This document shows positions 27,135-37,564 of a stretch of 64,000 nucleotides of DNA, one piece after another. Numbering within the stretch: position 1 is the first letter of the stretch; the number at the start of each line of letters is the position of its first letter. The stretch is from Morganella morganii (GTDB lineage Bacteria; Pseudomonadota; Gammaproteobacteria; Enterobacterales; Enterobacteriaceae), in the NCBI RefSeq assembly GCF_019243775.1, contig NZ_CP069157.1, forward strand, positions 1,550,001-1,614,000, read 5' to 3'. The position numbers and the translations under genes are program-made. Below the pieces are notes generated by a model. The model worked only from the letters and a program-made list of their open reading frames with translations. It was not told the DNA's origin and made no database searches.

Positions 27135-27808
27135 TCGCTTTCCGGTAATGTGACATATTGCTGATAAATTGCGTCAAGATTAGCCAGTAACCATGTTTTA
27201 CCGGCGATGTCCTGTGTTTTCAGTACTCTTTCAAGCGTTTCCGGGGTGTAAAGCTGCTCCGCTTCATAAGAGAGCGGCCAGTAGCTGATATGCCACGGTT
27301 CATAAGCCACACCACCGGTCTGACGCTGTGTGAACGGCAGATAAAAATCAAACTGTGCCATATTATCCGCCAGCCAGGCGGAAAGGGCGGCAAAATAGCC
27401 GCCTTCCTCGTATTCCCGGGGCTCAAGCTGAAGAGCAATATCAGCAGGCAGACGGAACGGATCGTAATAATCGACCTCTGTTCCCCAGTGATGACGGCTG
27501 GCACCCGGAATGGCAGACCAGCGCAGAATCGCCTGACAGCGCTCCGCCTCTGACAGCCCTGAGACATCCAGCGGGCGGTTTTCTGCGTCATTCACAGTGC
27601 GGACCCCGGCAAATTTTTCATTCCAGATAATCTGCTGACGGGAAAAATCGCGGAAGGAGCTGGCGGGCATCAGTTTAAATCCGGCGGTTGCCGCCGCTTT
27701 CTGCATGGCAAGAAACGCTTTGGTGGCATTAAATTGCAGGTGATGATTACCGGCAAAATTAATGACATGATCACGGGTCTGCCCGGTCAGCATTTCAAAG
27801 GTCATCAT
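27131..27808 (-). CDS. M15-family (VanY-like) peptidase
   Basis: This is a 225-residue zinc D,D-/L,D-carboxypeptidase-like domain (PF02557). The zinc-site motifs are [13 protein letters not shown] (His and Asp ligands) and EPWHISYW (catalytic Glu and His ligand). [13 protein letters not shown] is also typical of the family. No signal peptide is evident, so location is unclear. The start overlaps the dapE stop in ATGA, indicating translational coupling. E. coli has ypfN in this place. A role in peptide or murein-precursor trimming, beside a diaminopimelate gene, is inference. Confidence 0.82.
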   Translation of the reverse strand: MMTFEMLTGQTRDHVINFAGNHHLQFNATKAFLAMQKAAATAGFKLMPASSFRDFSRQQIIWNEKFAGVRTVNDAENRPLDVSGLSEAERCQAILRWSAIPGASRHHWGTEVDYYDPFRLPADIALQLEPREYEEGGYFAALSAWLADNMAQFDFYLPFTQRQTGGVAYEPWHISYWPLSYEAEQLYTPETLERVLKTQDIAGKTWLLANLDAIYQQYVTLPESD

Positions 27809-28935
27809 AGCAGTATCTGCTCCATAATCCGTTGATAGATACGGCTGAGTTGCTGCAAATCAGCGGCGCTGACGCATTCATTCACTTTATGAATGGTGGC
27901 GTTGATCGGACCCAGCTCCACAACCTGTGTGCCCATCCGCGCAATAAAGCGTCCGTCAGAGGTTCCGCCGCTGGTGGAGAGCTCTGGTGTCAGATTACAG
28001 TACTGACCGATAGCACGGCAGACTGCACCGGTCAGCAGGCCTTCCGGGGTCAGGAACGGGTGTCCGGACAATGACCAGTGAATGGTGTGTTTCAGCTGAT
28101 GTTTTTCCAGCAGCGCGGCAATCCGCGCTTTCAGTGATTCAGCGGTGGATTCGGTGCTGAAACGGAAATTGAACTGAATAAACAGATCACCGGGAATGAT
28201 GTTGTTACTGCCGGTACCGGCACGGATATTGGCTATCTGCATGCTGGTCGGCGGGAAAAACTGATTGCCGTTGTCCCAGTGTTCAGCCACCAGCTCCTGT
28301 ATAAACGGCGCGGCGCGGTGAACCGGGTTATCAGCCAGATGCGGATAGGCGACATGGCCCTGGGTGCCGTGAATCGTCAGGTTTGCGGTAACGGAACCCC
28401 GGCGGCCGTTTTTAATCATATCCCCTAATTGGGACTGGCTTGACGGCTCACCGACCAGGCAATATTCCACCTTTTCATGGCGCGCCATCAGCGTTTCCAC
28501 CACTTTCACGGTGCCGTTGACGGCTGACGCTTCTTCATCTGAAGTGATAAGAAAAGCAAGGCGTCCCGGATAGTCCGGATAACGTTCAGTAAAACGCTCG
28601 GCAGCAACAATCATGGCTGCCAGCGAACCTTTCATATCGGCAGCACCGCGCCCGTACAGCATGCCGTCAATCAGTGCCGGTTCAAACGGCGGGGTGCGCC
28701 AGTGGCTGAGGTCGCCCGGGGGGACCACATCGGTGTGACCGGCAAAGGCCAGTGTTGTGCCGCTGCCGCCCCGGTATGCCCAGAAATTCTGTGTGTCGCC
28801 GAAAGGCATATGTTCGACGGTAAACCCGGCGGCAATCAGGCGTTCAGCCATCAGTGCCTGGCAGCCTTTATCATCCGGGCTGACCGATTCCCGGCTGATA
28901 AGCTGTTTTGCCAGTTCTGTTACAGGACAATGCAT
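27805..28935 (-). CDS. dapE: Succinyl-diaminopimelate desuccinylase
   Basis: DapE is a di-zinc hydrolase that releases LL-diaminopimelate from its N-succinyl form in lysine and murein synthesis. The 376 residues show [12 protein letters not shown] (His/Asp zinc ligands), [25 protein letters not shown] (catalytic Glu pair) and the C-terminal [12 protein letters not shown]. The start ATG follows yffB by 15 bases; the 3' end is coupled to the M15 gene. Confidence 0.96.
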   Translation of the reverse strand: MHCPVTELAKQLISRESVSPDDKGCQALMAERLIAAGFTVEHMPFGDTQNFWAYRGGSGTTLAFAGHTDVVPPGDLSHWRTPPFEPALIDGMLYGRGAADMKGSLAAMIVAAERFTERYPDYPGRLAFLITSDEEASAVNGTVKVVETLMARHEKVEYCLVGEPSSQSQLGDMIKNGRRGSVTANLTIHGTQGHVAYPHLADNPVHRAAPFIQELVAEHWDNGNQFFPPTSMQIANIRAGTGSNNIIPGDLFIQFNFRFSTESTAESLKARIAALLEKHQLKHTIHWSLSGHPFLTPEGLLTGAVCRAIGQYCNLTPELSTSGGTSDGRFIARMGTQVVELGPINATIHKVNECVSAADLQQLSRIYQRIMEQILL

Positions 28936-28950
28936 GGTGTTTCCTCTGTA

Positions 28951-29327
28951 TCAGGCAGGAAGACTGAAGAACTGCTGATAATCATCAGCTTTAAAACCAA
29001 GGTGATAACGGCCGTCCGCAGAGACCAGCACCGGGCGTTTGATCAGCGCCGGTTTTTCTGACATCAGACGGATGGCGGACTGCGCATTTGTCACCGCATC
29101 CTGTTCAGTCTTATCCAGCTGACGCCAGGTGGTGCCGCGTTTGTTGAGCAGTTGTGTCCAGTCAATATGACGGGCAAATTCACTGAGCAGTTCTGTATCC
29201 GCGCCATCCTGCCGGTAATCATGAAACTCATACGCTATCTGATGAGCATCCAGCCATGCCCGGCTTTTTTCATCGTGTCGCAGTTTTTAATCCCGAAAAT
29301 CCGGCAGACGGAGGTTGTATTTTTCAT
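28951..29327 (-). pseudogene. yffB: ArsC/Spx-family protein YffB, frameshifted
   Basis: Reading from the ATG at 29327 (AAGGA 6 bases upstream), the product begins with GIKNCDTMKKA as in E. coli YffB. It then needs one extra base near 29259-29270 (a CCC or A6 context) to continue as RAWLDAHQIAYEFHDYRQDG and end at FKADDYQQFF. The length of 377 bases is not a multiple of three, and the rest of the frame is intact to the TGA. It is upstream of dapE, as in E. coli. All other features look functional, so the shift may be a sequencing error rather than decay. YffB has an arsenate-reductase fold with no proven substrate. Confidence 0.85.
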
Positions 29328-29489
29328 CTTTTATCCTTTGTCGTGAACACGAAAAATAGCATAATGCGGGAATTTGATGCAGTTATCCAGAATCTTACGT
29401 GCAGAGAGTATTCGATAAATGCAAAAAAGTGGGGTAGCATTACGCCATAACCATGACAAAAACATCCGGAAGATGTTGAGACAGGATCG

Positions 29490-30047
29490 ATGAAAGAGTA
29501 CTTAGCCGGAAGCACGCTGTTATTTGCCAGCTTTACCCTCGCGGGACAAACGGACGTGTATCTGAATGAACTTCAGCTCAAATTTACGGAAAACAGCGAA
29601 CTGTGCCTGGATGAGCACAAATGGCCGCAGTTCAGCTCAAGTCAGTCAGAGCCATGGATGATTTCACGGCTGAATGCGCTGGCTTCCGTCGGTTTTATCA
29701 GTGCGACTATTGAATCGTCCGGTGTGGAATATCAGCTGACGGACAAAGGTAAAGAAGCCTGGCAGGCGCATGAGGATTTTTGTTACGGCGCACTGCGTAT
29801 CAGTAAAATCAAGGCGATAGAGCCCCAGGGCAACGGCATCAGTACCGTGTACTTTTACTATGGTGTGACCGGTATGCCGGACTGGGCGCGTGATAAAAAC
29901 ATCCGTTACGCCTACAGTGAAGTGGATACGATCCTCCGGGGGATGAATAAAGAGGTGATCCAGGTGGATGTCCGCGAAAATCCGGACGGTACCCTGGAAC
30001 TGCTCAATTACCCGACACCGGCGAGTATCGACGAAGAAAGCGAGTAA
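29490..30047 (+). CDS. Uncharacterised 185-residue protein
   Basis: I do not recognise this protein. The first 19 residues (MKEYLAGSTLLFASFTLAG) could be a weak signal peptide or a buried helix. Residues about 60-95 (MISRLNALASVGFISATIES, then VEYQLTDKGKEAW) resemble the helix-wing pattern of a winged-helix domain. The C-terminal half is a beta-rich segment with VYFYYGVTGMPDWARDK. AGGA precedes the ATG. It is convergent with the NarP-like regulator and 30 bases from it. Base composition is like the core genome. Confidence 0.7.
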   Translation: MKEYLAGSTLLFASFTLAGQTDVYLNELQLKFTENSELCLDEHKWPQFSSSQSEPWMISRLNALASVGFISATIESSGVEYQLTDKGKEAWQAHEDFCYGALRISKIKAIEPQGNGISTVYFYYGVTGMPDWARDKNIRYAYSEVDTILRGMNKEVIQVDVRENPDGTLELLNYPTPASIDEESE

Positions 30048-30076
30048 CCCCCGGACAGCCATCCCGGGGATCCCTC

Positions 30077-30706
30077 TCAGCGGGGCAGCCGATATTTCAG
30101 ATAGAGCAGGCTGGCGGCGAGCCGTGTGGAGACATTCAGCTTTTTCAGTATATTGCGGATATGAACTTTCACTGTCTCTTCCGAAATAAACAGCGCCCGT
30201 GCAATTTCCTTATTTTTCATCCCGCAGGCCAGTTCTTTGAGAACATCGGCTTCCCGTTGTGTCAGGTAACTGACCGGATCGTGATAGTGTTCACGTTCCT
30301 GCAAAATTTTATAAATCGCCTCACTGAAAATCTTTTTTCCTTTAAACGCATTTTCAATCTGACTTAATAAATAATCAACATCGCAATTTTTTAATAAATA
30401 ACCATCAGCTCCGGCATCAATAGCAGCGTATATATCATTCCGTTCCCGTGATTGTGAAAACACCAGGATATAACTGGATATTTTTTTGTGGCGTAATTTT
30501 TTAATAAAATCAATACCGGAAAAAGCACGGACATTGATATCCAATATAATCATTCTGGGGGTATGCTGATGGATATGGCTGAACAGACCATTGTTGTCAG
30601 TAAATTCCGGCATGATGGTTAACGTATAATCCGGTTGTAAAAGCATTTTAAAACCATAGCGTAACAACGGATGGTCATCAATAACCATAATAGTGTGATG
30701 AGGCAT
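30077..30706 (-). CDS. NarL/FixJ-family response regulator, NarP-like
   Basis: This is a 209-residue response regulator. The receiver has the acidic pair IDDHP, the phospho-acceptor in MIILDINV, and the conserved Lys in GYLLKNCD. A LuxR-type helix-turn-helix covers about residues 145-205 (LTQREADVLKELACGMKNKE, then VKVHIRNILKKLNVSTRLAA). The HTH block resembles E. coli NarP most, but the receiver is considerably diverged, and no sensor kinase gene is nearby. In E. coli narQ lies close to yffB/dapE, so this may be a NarP/NarL homologue of nitrate/nitrite control; specificity is inferred. Confidence 0.8.
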   Translation of the reverse strand: MPHHTIMVIDDHPLLRYGFKMLLQPDYTLTIMPEFTDNNGLFSHIHQHTPRMIILDINVRAFSGIDFIKKLRHKKISSYILVFSQSRERNDIYAAIDAGADGYLLKNCDVDYLLSQIENAFKGKKIFSEAIYKILQEREHYHDPVSYLTQREADVLKELACGMKNKEIARALFISEETVKVHIRNILKKLNVSTRLAASLLYLKYRLPR

Positions 30707-31038
30707 AGAGTTCTCCCTTGCCGGGTGTACGGTATGAGATGATATTAATTAAAACGATTTAATTGATATATTAATTATTGAAATACAAAATATACCATAA
30801 TCGCCAGGACAATTAATTTTTACGCAAAAGTGTTATATGTGCAAATAACAAAGTATTTAAAAATAATAATGTCCCTAATAACATGAAGCATATTATAGGG
30901 ATGAAGTTCATGGTTTAAGACAGGAAGATATAATTGGCGGTATAGCCGGAGAAGGCCGCTATTATCAGATAACCAATAAGAGATATGTTGTTTTTTTCAA
31001 CAGGTTCAGCACATTAACTACATGAATATTACACTTTT

Positions 31039-31067
31039 TTCACTATTCCGCTATTTATCAGTATACT
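31039..31067 (+). promoter_or_regulatory. Predicted sigma-70 promoter of maeB
   Basis: TTCACT (31039-31044) and TATACT (31062-31067) are separated by 17 bases, about 90 bases before maeB. The rest of 30707-31159 is strongly AT-rich DNA with no gene I can support. Confidence 0.6.
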
Positions 31068-31159
31068 GATTATGTAGCGCTGAATAACGTGGCCGGCGGC
31101 AGAGCTTACGCTGCCGGTCCGCCCTGACCCTGTTATTAACGCCTGTAAAGGATCCTGAA

Positions 31160-33439
31160 ATGGACGAACAATTAAAACAAAGTGCCCTTGAGTTTCATCA
31201 GTTTCCCTCTCCCGGTAAAATTACCGTTACCCCGACCAAACCGCTGACCACCCAGCGTGATCTGGCTCTGGCTTATTCACCCGGAGTTGCGGCTCCCTGT
31301 CTCGAAATCGCGGATGATCCGCTGGCAGCTTATAAATATACCGCCAAAGGCAACCTGGTCGCGGTAATTTCCAACGGTACGGCGGTGCTCGGCCTCGGTA
31401 ATATCGGGGCGCTGGCCGGTAAGCCGGTGATGGAAGGAAAAGGGGTTTTATTTAAAAAATTCTCCGGTGTGGATGTCTTTGATATTGAAGTCAATGAGAC
31501 CGACCCGGACAAACTGGTGGATATTATTGCCTCTCTGGAGCCGACATTCGGCGGCATCAACCTGGAAGATATCAAAGCACCGGAATGTTTCTATATTGAA
31601 AAGAAACTGCGCGAACGCATGAAAATCCCGGTCTTCCATGATGACCAGCACGGTACCGCGATTATCAGTACTGCAGCTGTACTCAACGGACTGCGTATCG
31701 TCAATAAAGCGATCGGTGATGTCCGTCTGGTGGTCTCCGGTGCGGGAGCTGCCTCTGTTGCCTGTATGAACCTGATGGTGTTGCTGGGCCTGAAACGCGA
31801 CAATATTATTGTCTGTGACTCGAAAGGGGTTATCTACAAAGGCCGTGAAGCCAATATGGCGGAAACCAAAGCGGCGTATGCTATTGATGATAACGGTATG
31901 CGGACACTGGCGGATGCGATGCCGGGCGCGGATATTTTCCTCGGCTGTTCCGGCCCGGGCGTGCTGACACCGGAGATGGTCAAAGGTATGGCGCGTGACC
32001 CGCTGATTCTGGCACTGGCCAACCCTGAGCCGGAAATCCTGCCGCCGCTGGCACTGGCCGTCCGTCCGGATGCCATCATCTGTACCGGGCGCTCGGATTA
32101 TCCGAACCAGGTCAATAACGTGCTTTGCTTCCCGTTTATTTTCCGTGGTGCGCTGGATGTCGGCGCAACAGCGATTAATGAAGAGATGAAACTGGCCTGT
32201 GTGAAAGCGATTGCCGATCTGGCGCTGGCGGAGCAGAGCGAGCAGGTTGCCTCCGCTTACGGTGGTCAGGAATTATCTTTCGGCCGTGAATATATTATCC
32301 CGAAACCGTTTGATCCGCGTCTTATCCTGAAAATCGCCCCGGCTGTGGCAAAAGCGGCGATGGAAACCGGTGTGGCGACGCGCCCGATTGAGGACTTCAG
32401 TGTCTATCTGGAACACCTCAATGAGTTTGTCTACAAAACCACCCTGTTTATGAAGCCGATTTTCTCCATGGCACGTAAAGATCGCAAACGTATCGTGCTG
32501 GCCGAAGGGGAAGAGCCGCGCATGCTGCATGCGACACAGGAACTGGTCAGCATGGGGCTGGCGTATCCGATCCTGATTGGCCGCCCGGATGTGATTGAAA
32601 TGCGAATCAAAAAGCTGGGACTGCAGATTGTGCCGGATCAGGATTTTGAAATCGTTAACAATGAAAGTGACCCGCGTTTTGCTGAATACTGGCAGGAATA
32701 TTATCAGCTGATGAAGCGCAAGGGCGTGACTCAGGAACAGGCCCGCCGTGCCATTATCACTAACCCGACCAGTATCGGTGCCATCATGGTGCACCGTGGT
32801 GAGGCGGACGGTATGATCTGCGGGGTGGTCGGCGATTATCACGATCACTACCGGATTGTGGAAAATGTGTTTGGTTTCCACGAAGGCGTGCACACGGCGG
32901 GGGCAATGAATGCGCTCAGTCTGCCGACCGGTAACACTTTTATCGCCGATACCTATGTGCATGATGAGCCGACAGCCGAACAACTGGCGGAGATCACCCT
33001 GATGGCCGCCGCCGCGGTGCGCCGGTTCGGTATCGAGCCGAAAGTGGCGCTGTTATCCCGCTCCAGCTTCGGCTCCTGTCCGTCGCCGTCCGCAGAGAAA
33101 ATGCGTGATACCCTGGCGCTGATCCGTGAACGGGAACCGTCACTGGAAATTGACGGGGAAATGCACGGTGATGCGGCGCTGGTGGAAGTTATCCGCCGTG
33201 ATCTGATGCCGGACAGCCCACTGAAAGGTGCGGCAAACCTGCTGATTATGCCGAACGGGGAAGCAGCCCGTATCAGTTATAACCTGCTGCGTGTGACTAC
33301 CTCGGAAGGGGTGACGGTCGGTCCTGTGCTGATGGGGATTAACAAGCCGGTGCATATTCTGACGTCTATCTCCTCTGTGAGGCGTATCGTCAACATGGTG
33401 GCACTGGCAGCGGTGGAAGCGCAGACTCAGCCTCTGTAA
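31160..33439 (+). CDS. maeB: NADP-dependent malic enzyme MaeB
   Basis: MaeB oxidatively decarboxylates malate to pyruvate with NADP, supplying NADPH and pyruvate. The 759 residues equal the E. coli length. The malic enzyme N-domain shows [13 protein letters not shown], the metal/malate site FHDDQHGTA and the NADP-fold [12 protein letters not shown]. The last 330 residues are a phosphotransacetylase-like domain ([39 protein letters not shown]) used for acetyl-CoA regulation in this family. A GGATCC spacer with AAGGA precedes the ATG. Confidence 0.95.
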   Translation: MDEQLKQSALEFHQFPSPGKITVTPTKPLTTQRDLALAYSPGVAAPCLEIADDPLAAYKYTAKGNLVAVISNGTAVLGLGNIGALAGKPVMEGKGVLFKKFSGVDVFDIEVNETDPDKLVDIIASLEPTFGGINLEDIKAPECFYIEKKLRERMKIPVFHDDQHGTAIISTAAVLNGLRIVNKAIGDVRLVVSGAGAASVACMNLMVLLGLKRDNIIVCDSKGVIYKGREANMAETKAAYAIDDNGMRTLADAMPGADIFLGCSGPGVLTPEMVKGMARDPLILALANPEPEILPPLALAVRPDAIICTGRSDYPNQVNNVLCFPFIFRGALDVGATAINEEMKLACVKAIADLALAEQSEQVASAYGGQELSFGREYIIPKPFDPRLILKIAPAVAKAAMETGVATRPIEDFSVYLEHLNEFVYKTTLFMKPIFSMARKDRKRIVLAEGEEPRMLHATQELVSMGLAYPILIGRPDVIEMRIKKLGLQIVPDQDFEIVNNESDPRFAEYWQEYYQLMKRKGVTQEQARRAIITNPTSIGAIMVHRGEADGMICGVVGDYHDHYRIVENVFGFHEGVHTAGAMNALSLPTGNTFIADTYVHDEPTAEQLAEITLMAAAAVRRFGIEPKVALLSRSSFGSCPSPSAEKMRDTLALIREREPSLEIDGEMHGDAALVEVIRRDLMPDSPLKGAANLLIMPNGEAARISYNLLRVTTSEGVTVGPVLMGINKPVHILTSISSVRRIVNMVALAAVEAQTQPL

Positions 33440-33499
33440 AAGAAAGCAGTAAATAAAGGTGATATACGCCCCGGCAACGGGGCGTTGTACAGGAAAGAT

Positions 33500-33889
33500 A
33501 TGCTGAAGATTGAAAAAGTGGATCATATTGCCGTGATTGCTTCTGACCTCACGGCCAGTCTGGCGTTTTATTGCGATGTACTGGGATTAACGGTGCTCAG
33601 TGAGCACTATCGTGCGGAACGGGATTCTTACAAGGTGGATCTGGCACTGAACGGAGAATACCTGCTGGAGCTTTTTACCTTTCCGGCAAGCCCGGTACGG
33701 GTATCACAGCCGGAAGCCTGTGGCCTGCGCCATCTGGCATTTGCAGTGCAGGATCTGACCGCATGGGAAACACACCTGAAACAATGCGGTGTCCGTTGTG
33801 ACCGCATTCGTACGGATGAATTTACCGGCAAGTCATTTTTCTTCTGTTTTGACCCGGATAATCTGCCGGTGGAGTTTTATGCCCGCTGA
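33500..33889 (+). CDS. yaeR: VOC-family protein YaeR (glyoxalase-like)
   Basis: This is a 129-residue vicinal-oxygen-chelate fold protein close to E. coli YaeR (129 residues). Metal-site positions are seen in VDHIAVIASD (His), YLLELF (Glu), CGLRHLAF (His) and LPVEFY (Glu). The enzyme activity is not established. ATG at 33500 after AGGAAAG is chosen; the frame is open back to a TTG at 33485. A hairpin at 33467-33487 (CGCCCCGGCAACGGGGCG) separates it from maeB and may partly terminate maeB. Confidence 0.85.
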   Translation: MLKIEKVDHIAVIASDLTASLAFYCDVLGLTVLSEHYRAERDSYKVDLALNGEYLLELFTFPASPVRVSQPEACGLRHLAFAVQDLTAWETHLKQCGVRCDRIRTDEFTGKSFFFCFDPDNLPVEFYAR

Positions 33890-33892
33890 CGG

Positions 33893-33997
33893 ATAAAAAA
33901 AAGCCAGCGCGATGGCTGGCTGAGAAACTTCGAAATACTGGAAGCAATGTGAGCAATGTCGTTTGCCAATACCTTAGTAATTTACTCAGGTACCGAC
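33893..33997 (-). ncRNA. ryhB: RyhB small RNA (iron-sparing response)
   Basis: The minus strand carries the conserved RyhB core CGACATTGCTCACATTGCTT followed by CCAGTATT, then a terminator stem GCCAGC-(G-C-rich loop)-GCTGGC and T7. RyhB is a Hfq-dependent RNA made when iron is scarce that represses iron-using proteins. A promoter TTTACT-17-TATCAT lies upstream, overlapped by a Fur-type box at 34001-34019; the start near 33997 is inferred from it. The core and terminator match E. coli; the 5' third differs. It lies antisense-oriented 3' of yaeR. Confidence 0.92.
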
Positions 33998-34000
33998 AAC

Positions 34001-34019
34001 GAGAATGATAATTTTTCCC
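34001..34019. promoter_or_regulatory. Fur-like box in the ryhB promoter
   Basis: GAGAATGATAATTTTTCCC matches about 14 of 19 positions of the Fur consensus and overlaps the -10 region of ryhB, the usual place for Fur repression of this RNA. Confidence 0.65.
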
Positions 34020-34157
34020 ATTTAAAAAGTAAAGTGTTTTTTTAATAAAAAACGCTGATTATCTGCACAGCAAACCAAACCGCACAAAACAGCAAAAGGT
34101 CACTTTATTAAAATTAAGTGTAAAGTTGTTTAATAATTAAAGTTATTCGGTTAAAAA

Positions 34158-34187
34158 GCCTTGAAATATGGCAAAATGCCCCTATTT
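34158..34187 (+). promoter_or_regulatory. Heat-shock (sigma-32) promoter of htpX
   Basis: CCTTGAA and CCCCTATTT are spaced by 13 bases, the sigma-32 pattern, and lie about 45 bases before htpX. E. coli htpX is known to be heat-induced. Confidence 0.7.
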
Positions 34188-34231
34188 TCTGAGGCATATG
34201 ATGGGCACACTATTTAAAGGATCATACTGAT

Positions 34232-35113
34232 ATGATGCGAATTGCATTATTTTTACTCACAAACCTGGCCGTAATGGTTGTCTTCGGCATTATTCTGTCG
34301 CTGACCGGCGTTCAGAGTCAAAGTGTGACCGGACTGATGATTATGGCAGGGTTATTTGGCTTCGGCGGCGCATTTGTGTCTCTGCTGATGTCAAAATGGA
34401 TGGCACTGCGCTCTGTCGGCGGGCAGGTGATCACCAATCCGTCCACTCAAACGGAGCGCTGGCTGGTGGAGACGGTACGCCGTCAGGCACAGCAGGCCGG
34501 TATCGGCATGCCGGAAGTGGCGATCTACCACGCGCCGGATATTAACGCCTTTGCAACCGGCGCACGCCGTGATGCGTCACTGGTGGCGGTCAGCTCCGGG
34601 TTACTGGAAAACATGAGCCGCGATGAGGCGGAGGCGGTTATCGCCCATGAAATCAGCCATATCGCGAATGGTGACATGGTGACCATGACGCTGTTACAGG
34701 GCGTGGTAAACACCTTTGTTATCTTTATTTCCCGTATTCTGGCACAACTGGCGGCAGGTTTTATGTCAAACAACAATGACGAAAACTCAGGCAGCCAGGG
34801 CAACCCGATGATTTATTTCGCGGTATCGATGGTACTGGAAATTGTGTTCGGTATTCTGGCCAGCATTATCACCATGTGGTTCTCACGCCGCCGTGAATTC
34901 TATGCGGATGCGGGCTCTGCAAAACTGGTGGGCCGCGAGAAGATGATCGCCGCACTGCAACGCCTGAAAACCAGTTACGAACCGCAGGAAGAGGGCAGCA
35001 TGATGGCGTTTTGCATCAACGGCCGCAATAAATCATTCAGCGAACTGTTTTTATCACACCCGCCGCTGGATAAGCGTATTGAAGCACTGCGCAGCGGTGA
35101 GTTTCTGAATTAA
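34232..35113 (+). CDS. htpX: Membrane zinc protease HtpX
   Basis: HtpX is an inner-membrane M48 protease that, with FtsH, removes damaged membrane proteins. The 293 residues equal the E. coli length. Two N-terminal helices (about 4-25 and 35-55) precede the catalytic motif [13 protein letters not shown] with the zinc HExxH. Two further helices and the third zinc ligand Glu in [15 protein letters not shown] follow. The tail [12 protein letters not shown] is conserved. Confidence 0.97.
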   Translation: MMRIALFLLTNLAVMVVFGIILSLTGVQSQSVTGLMIMAGLFGFGGAFVSLLMSKWMALRSVGGQVITNPSTQTERWLVETVRRQAQQAGIGMPEVAIYHAPDINAFATGARRDASLVAVSSGLLENMSRDEAEAVIAHEISHIANGDMVTMTLLQGVVNTFVIFISRILAQLAAGFMSNNNDENSGSQGNPMIYFAVSMVLEIVFGILASIITMWFSRRREFYADAGSAKLVGREKMIAALQRLKTSYEPQEEGSMMAFCINGRNKSFSELFLSHPPLDKRIEALRSGEFLN

Positions 35114-35128
35114 TCACTACATACTGAT

Positions 35129-35166
35129 AAAAAGGCCGTTACGCCCAGCGTTACGGCCTTTTTTAT
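35129..35166 (+). terminator. htpX terminator
   Basis: AAAGGCCGTTACGC and GCGTTACGGCCTTT form a 14-bp stem with one mismatch and a CCA loop, followed by T4. Confidence 0.88.
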
Positions 35167-35291
35167 GCCTGTCTGCGGAGCAGTAATAATGCCGAAGGTG
35201 GCATCCGAAAACATAACGTGACAGGCGGATCCGATGATTAACCCGGCGGTGTGACGCGGGGGAAGTCTGCAGGAACCATGGTGATATCAAT

Positions 35292-35328
35292 AAAAAGCCC
35301 GTATTCATATCCTGAATACGGGCTTTTT
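35292..35328. terminator. tcyP terminator
   Basis: AAAAAGCCCGTATTCA and TGAATACGGGCTTTTT form a 16-bp perfect stem, with T runs on both strands. It lies just past the tcyP stop codon. Confidence 0.92.
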
Positions 35329-35357
35329 GTTATCTGACGATAATCAGCGGCGGAATA

Positions 35358-36752
35358 TTATCCCTGCTGTAAATCTTCGTCATTATCGTTATTAAACAGG
35401 GTTTTGTCTGTCTGGCCCAGGATCTGGCTGGTGACTGTCCCGGCGGTCATGGAACCACTGACGTTCAGGGCGGTACGGCCCATATCAATCAGCGGCTCGA
35501 CAGAGATCAGCAGCGCGACCAGAGTGACCGGCAGACCCATTGCAGGCAGAACAATCAGAGCCGCGAAGGTGGCACCGCCGCCGACACCGGCAACACCGGC
35601 TGAACTGACGGTGACGATACCGACGAGTGTGGCAATCCACAGCGGGTCAAACGGGTTGATACCCATGGTCGGGGCAACCATCACCGCCAGCATGGCCGGG
35701 TAAATCCCCGCACAGCCGTTCTGACCGATGGTGGTACCGAAGGAAGCTGCGAACCCGGCAATAGAATCAGGAATACCGATACGGCGGGTTTGTGCTTCCA
35801 CACTCAGCGGAATACTGGCCGCACTTGAACGGCTGGTAAAGGCGAAAGTCAGTACCGGCGCGATTTTACGGAAGAAACGCAGCGGATTGATACCGGCAGC
35901 GCCGACAATCAGGCCGTGAACGACGAACATCAGCAGGATCGCAATATAAGAAGCAACGACGAAAGTCCCTAATTTAATGATGTCCTGAATGTTTGAACCG
36001 GCAACCACTTTGGTCATCAGAGCAAATACGCCGTACGGGGTAAAGCGCATCACCAGACGCACCAGTTTCATCACCCACGCCTGCAGGATATCAATCGCGC
36101 TGAGCACTTTGGCACCGCGCTCTTCGTTGTCTTTAATCAGCTGAAGTGCAGCCACACCCATAAAGGCGGCAAAAATCACCACGCTGATGATGGAGGTCGG
36201 GTTAGCACCGGTCAGGTCAGCAAACGGGTTTTTCGGAATAAAGGACAGGATCAGCTGCGGCACGGTCAGGTCAGACACTTTGCCTGCATACTGGGATTCC
36301 AGCTGGGTCAGGCGTGCGGTTTCTTTCACACCCTGAATCAGACCATCTGCGGTTAAGCCGAAAGCGAGGGTGATCAGAATACCGATTAAGGCGGCAATTG
36401 CTGTGGTGATCAGCAGCGTGCCGATCGTCAGCACGCTGATTTTACCCAGCGATGATGCCTGATGCAGACGGGCAACCGCGCTGAGAATAGACGCGAAGAC
36501 CAGCGGCATAATCACCATCTGTAACAGCTTCACATAGCCGTTACCGACGATATCAAACCACGGCAGCGCCTGTTTTACTGCGTCATGCTCCGTGCCGTAG
36601 AATGCATTCAGCCCGAGGCCGAACAGAACACCGATCACCAGACCGGTGAGTACCTTTTTGGACAGACTCCAGTCCTTATTACTGCTGAGCTTCATCAGCA
36701 CCAGCAGCAGAATAACGAATATGGCGAGATTGCTGATTAATGGAAAGTTCAT
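35358..36752 (-). CDS. tcyP: L-cystine symporter TcyP (YdjN)
   Basis: TcyP is a sodium:dicarboxylate-type symporter that takes up L-cystine. The 464 residues match the E. coli length. Visible family features are [20 protein letters not shown]-like helix text, the re-entrant loop [36 protein letters not shown] and [13 protein letters not shown]. The start at 36752 ([12 protein letters not shown]) is the E. coli one; upstream in-frame starts add an unlikely tail. The order tcyP-ydjM-yniC is conserved with E. coli. Confidence 0.94.
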   Translation of the reverse strand: MNFPLISNLAIFVILLLVLMKLSSNKDWSLSKKVLTGLVIGVLFGLGLNAFYGTEHDAVKQALPWFDIVGNGYVKLLQMVIMPLVFASILSAVARLHQASSLGKISVLTIGTLLITTAIAALIGILITLAFGLTADGLIQGVKETARLTQLESQYAGKVSDLTVPQLILSFIPKNPFADLTGANPTSIISVVIFAAFMGVAALQLIKDNEERGAKVLSAIDILQAWVMKLVRLVMRFTPYGVFALMTKVVAGSNIQDIIKLGTFVVASYIAILLMFVVHGLIVGAAGINPLRFFRKIAPVLTFAFTSRSSAASIPLSVEAQTRRIGIPDSIAGFAASFGTTIGQNGCAGIYPAMLAVMVAPTMGINPFDPLWIATLVGIVTVSSAGVAGVGGGATFAALIVLPAMGLPVTLVALLISVEPLIDMGRTALNVSGSMTAGTVTSQILGQTDKTLFNNDNDEDLQQG

Positions 36753-36986
36753 CCCGGTCTCCGATACCTGTTGGTATGTTGTTATAGTGTGTTGACTAAA
36801 TCGCATACAGTTATGCAGATGCTAAAACTGTAAAGGATGCGTTATAGATTAACAGGAGTTTTCTGCAGTACTTATAATTAATCTGCATTATTTATAGCTA
36901 TATTGTAGATCACAGTGGTTGATTTAGCCTGAATCGTCATTAAACGGATGTTTTTCTATAGCTGATGGTTATATAAAACGGATTAT

Positions 36987-37544
36987 TTATAGCCTGGCCG
37001 ATATCTGAGCCAGTATCAGTTCCCGGACATGATCCCACCAGACCTCCCAGTGAGCAGGCAGATAGAACGAGGCCACCAGTACAACCAGCGCCACACTGCG
37101 TTCCGCCCGTTTATTGGCTTTGCTGCCCAGCAGCGGGATGCAGAAACGCCAGCGTACCGGCCATAACAGCGGGATCCCGGCGGTCGTCAGCATATCGCCG
37201 GCCAGGTGGCTGAGATACCCGACAATCACGGCCTGATAAAAATCTGCCGGAACAGACCAGCTGACCGGCAGTTGTGTGCGGAACAGAATAACGCCGGTCA
37301 GAATTGCCAGCAGACTGTGGGTGAAACCCCGGTGGCCGCACAGGCGGGAGATTGGCACTGAAATAAAGCGAACCCACTGACCCAGCATGGATTTAGGATG
37401 ATCGATATCCGGCAGCAGAGCACCGGCGAGGGCGCCGGGGATCAGGTGCAGCCAGTCCCCCTGACTGATATCAGGCGAAATCTGAAGCTGATGAACCATC
37501 ACTACAGAAGCGACAGAGAAAAGCAGGTGACCCTCAGCTGTCAT
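36987..37544 (-). CDS. ydjM: LexA-regulated membrane protein YdjM
   Basis: This is a 185-residue DUF457-family inner-membrane protein, a predicted membrane-bound metal-dependent hydrolase. The family signature is LLPDIDHPKSMLGQWVRFIS plus CGHRGFTHSLLA and GYLSHLAGDMLTTAGI, whose His/Asp residues could bind metal. E. coli YdjM belongs to the SOS regulon; a LexA-like box lies 20 bases upstream here too. Confidence 0.9.
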   Translation of the reverse strand: MTAEGHLLFSVASVVMVHQLQISPDISQGDWLHLIPGALAGALLPDIDHPKSMLGQWVRFISVPISRLCGHRGFTHSLLAILTGVILFRTQLPVSWSVPADFYQAVIVGYLSHLAGDMLTTAGIPLLWPVRWRFCIPLLGSKANKRAERSVALVVLVASFYLPAHWEVWWDHVRELILAQISARL

Positions 37545-37564
37545 GATACCGGGTAAATACTCAG

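Noticed and set aside
33467-33487. CGCCCCG/CGGGGCG hairpin between maeB and yaeR as a definite terminator
   Set aside because: No T run follows and the ribosome site of yaeR comes directly after; it may be structural only.
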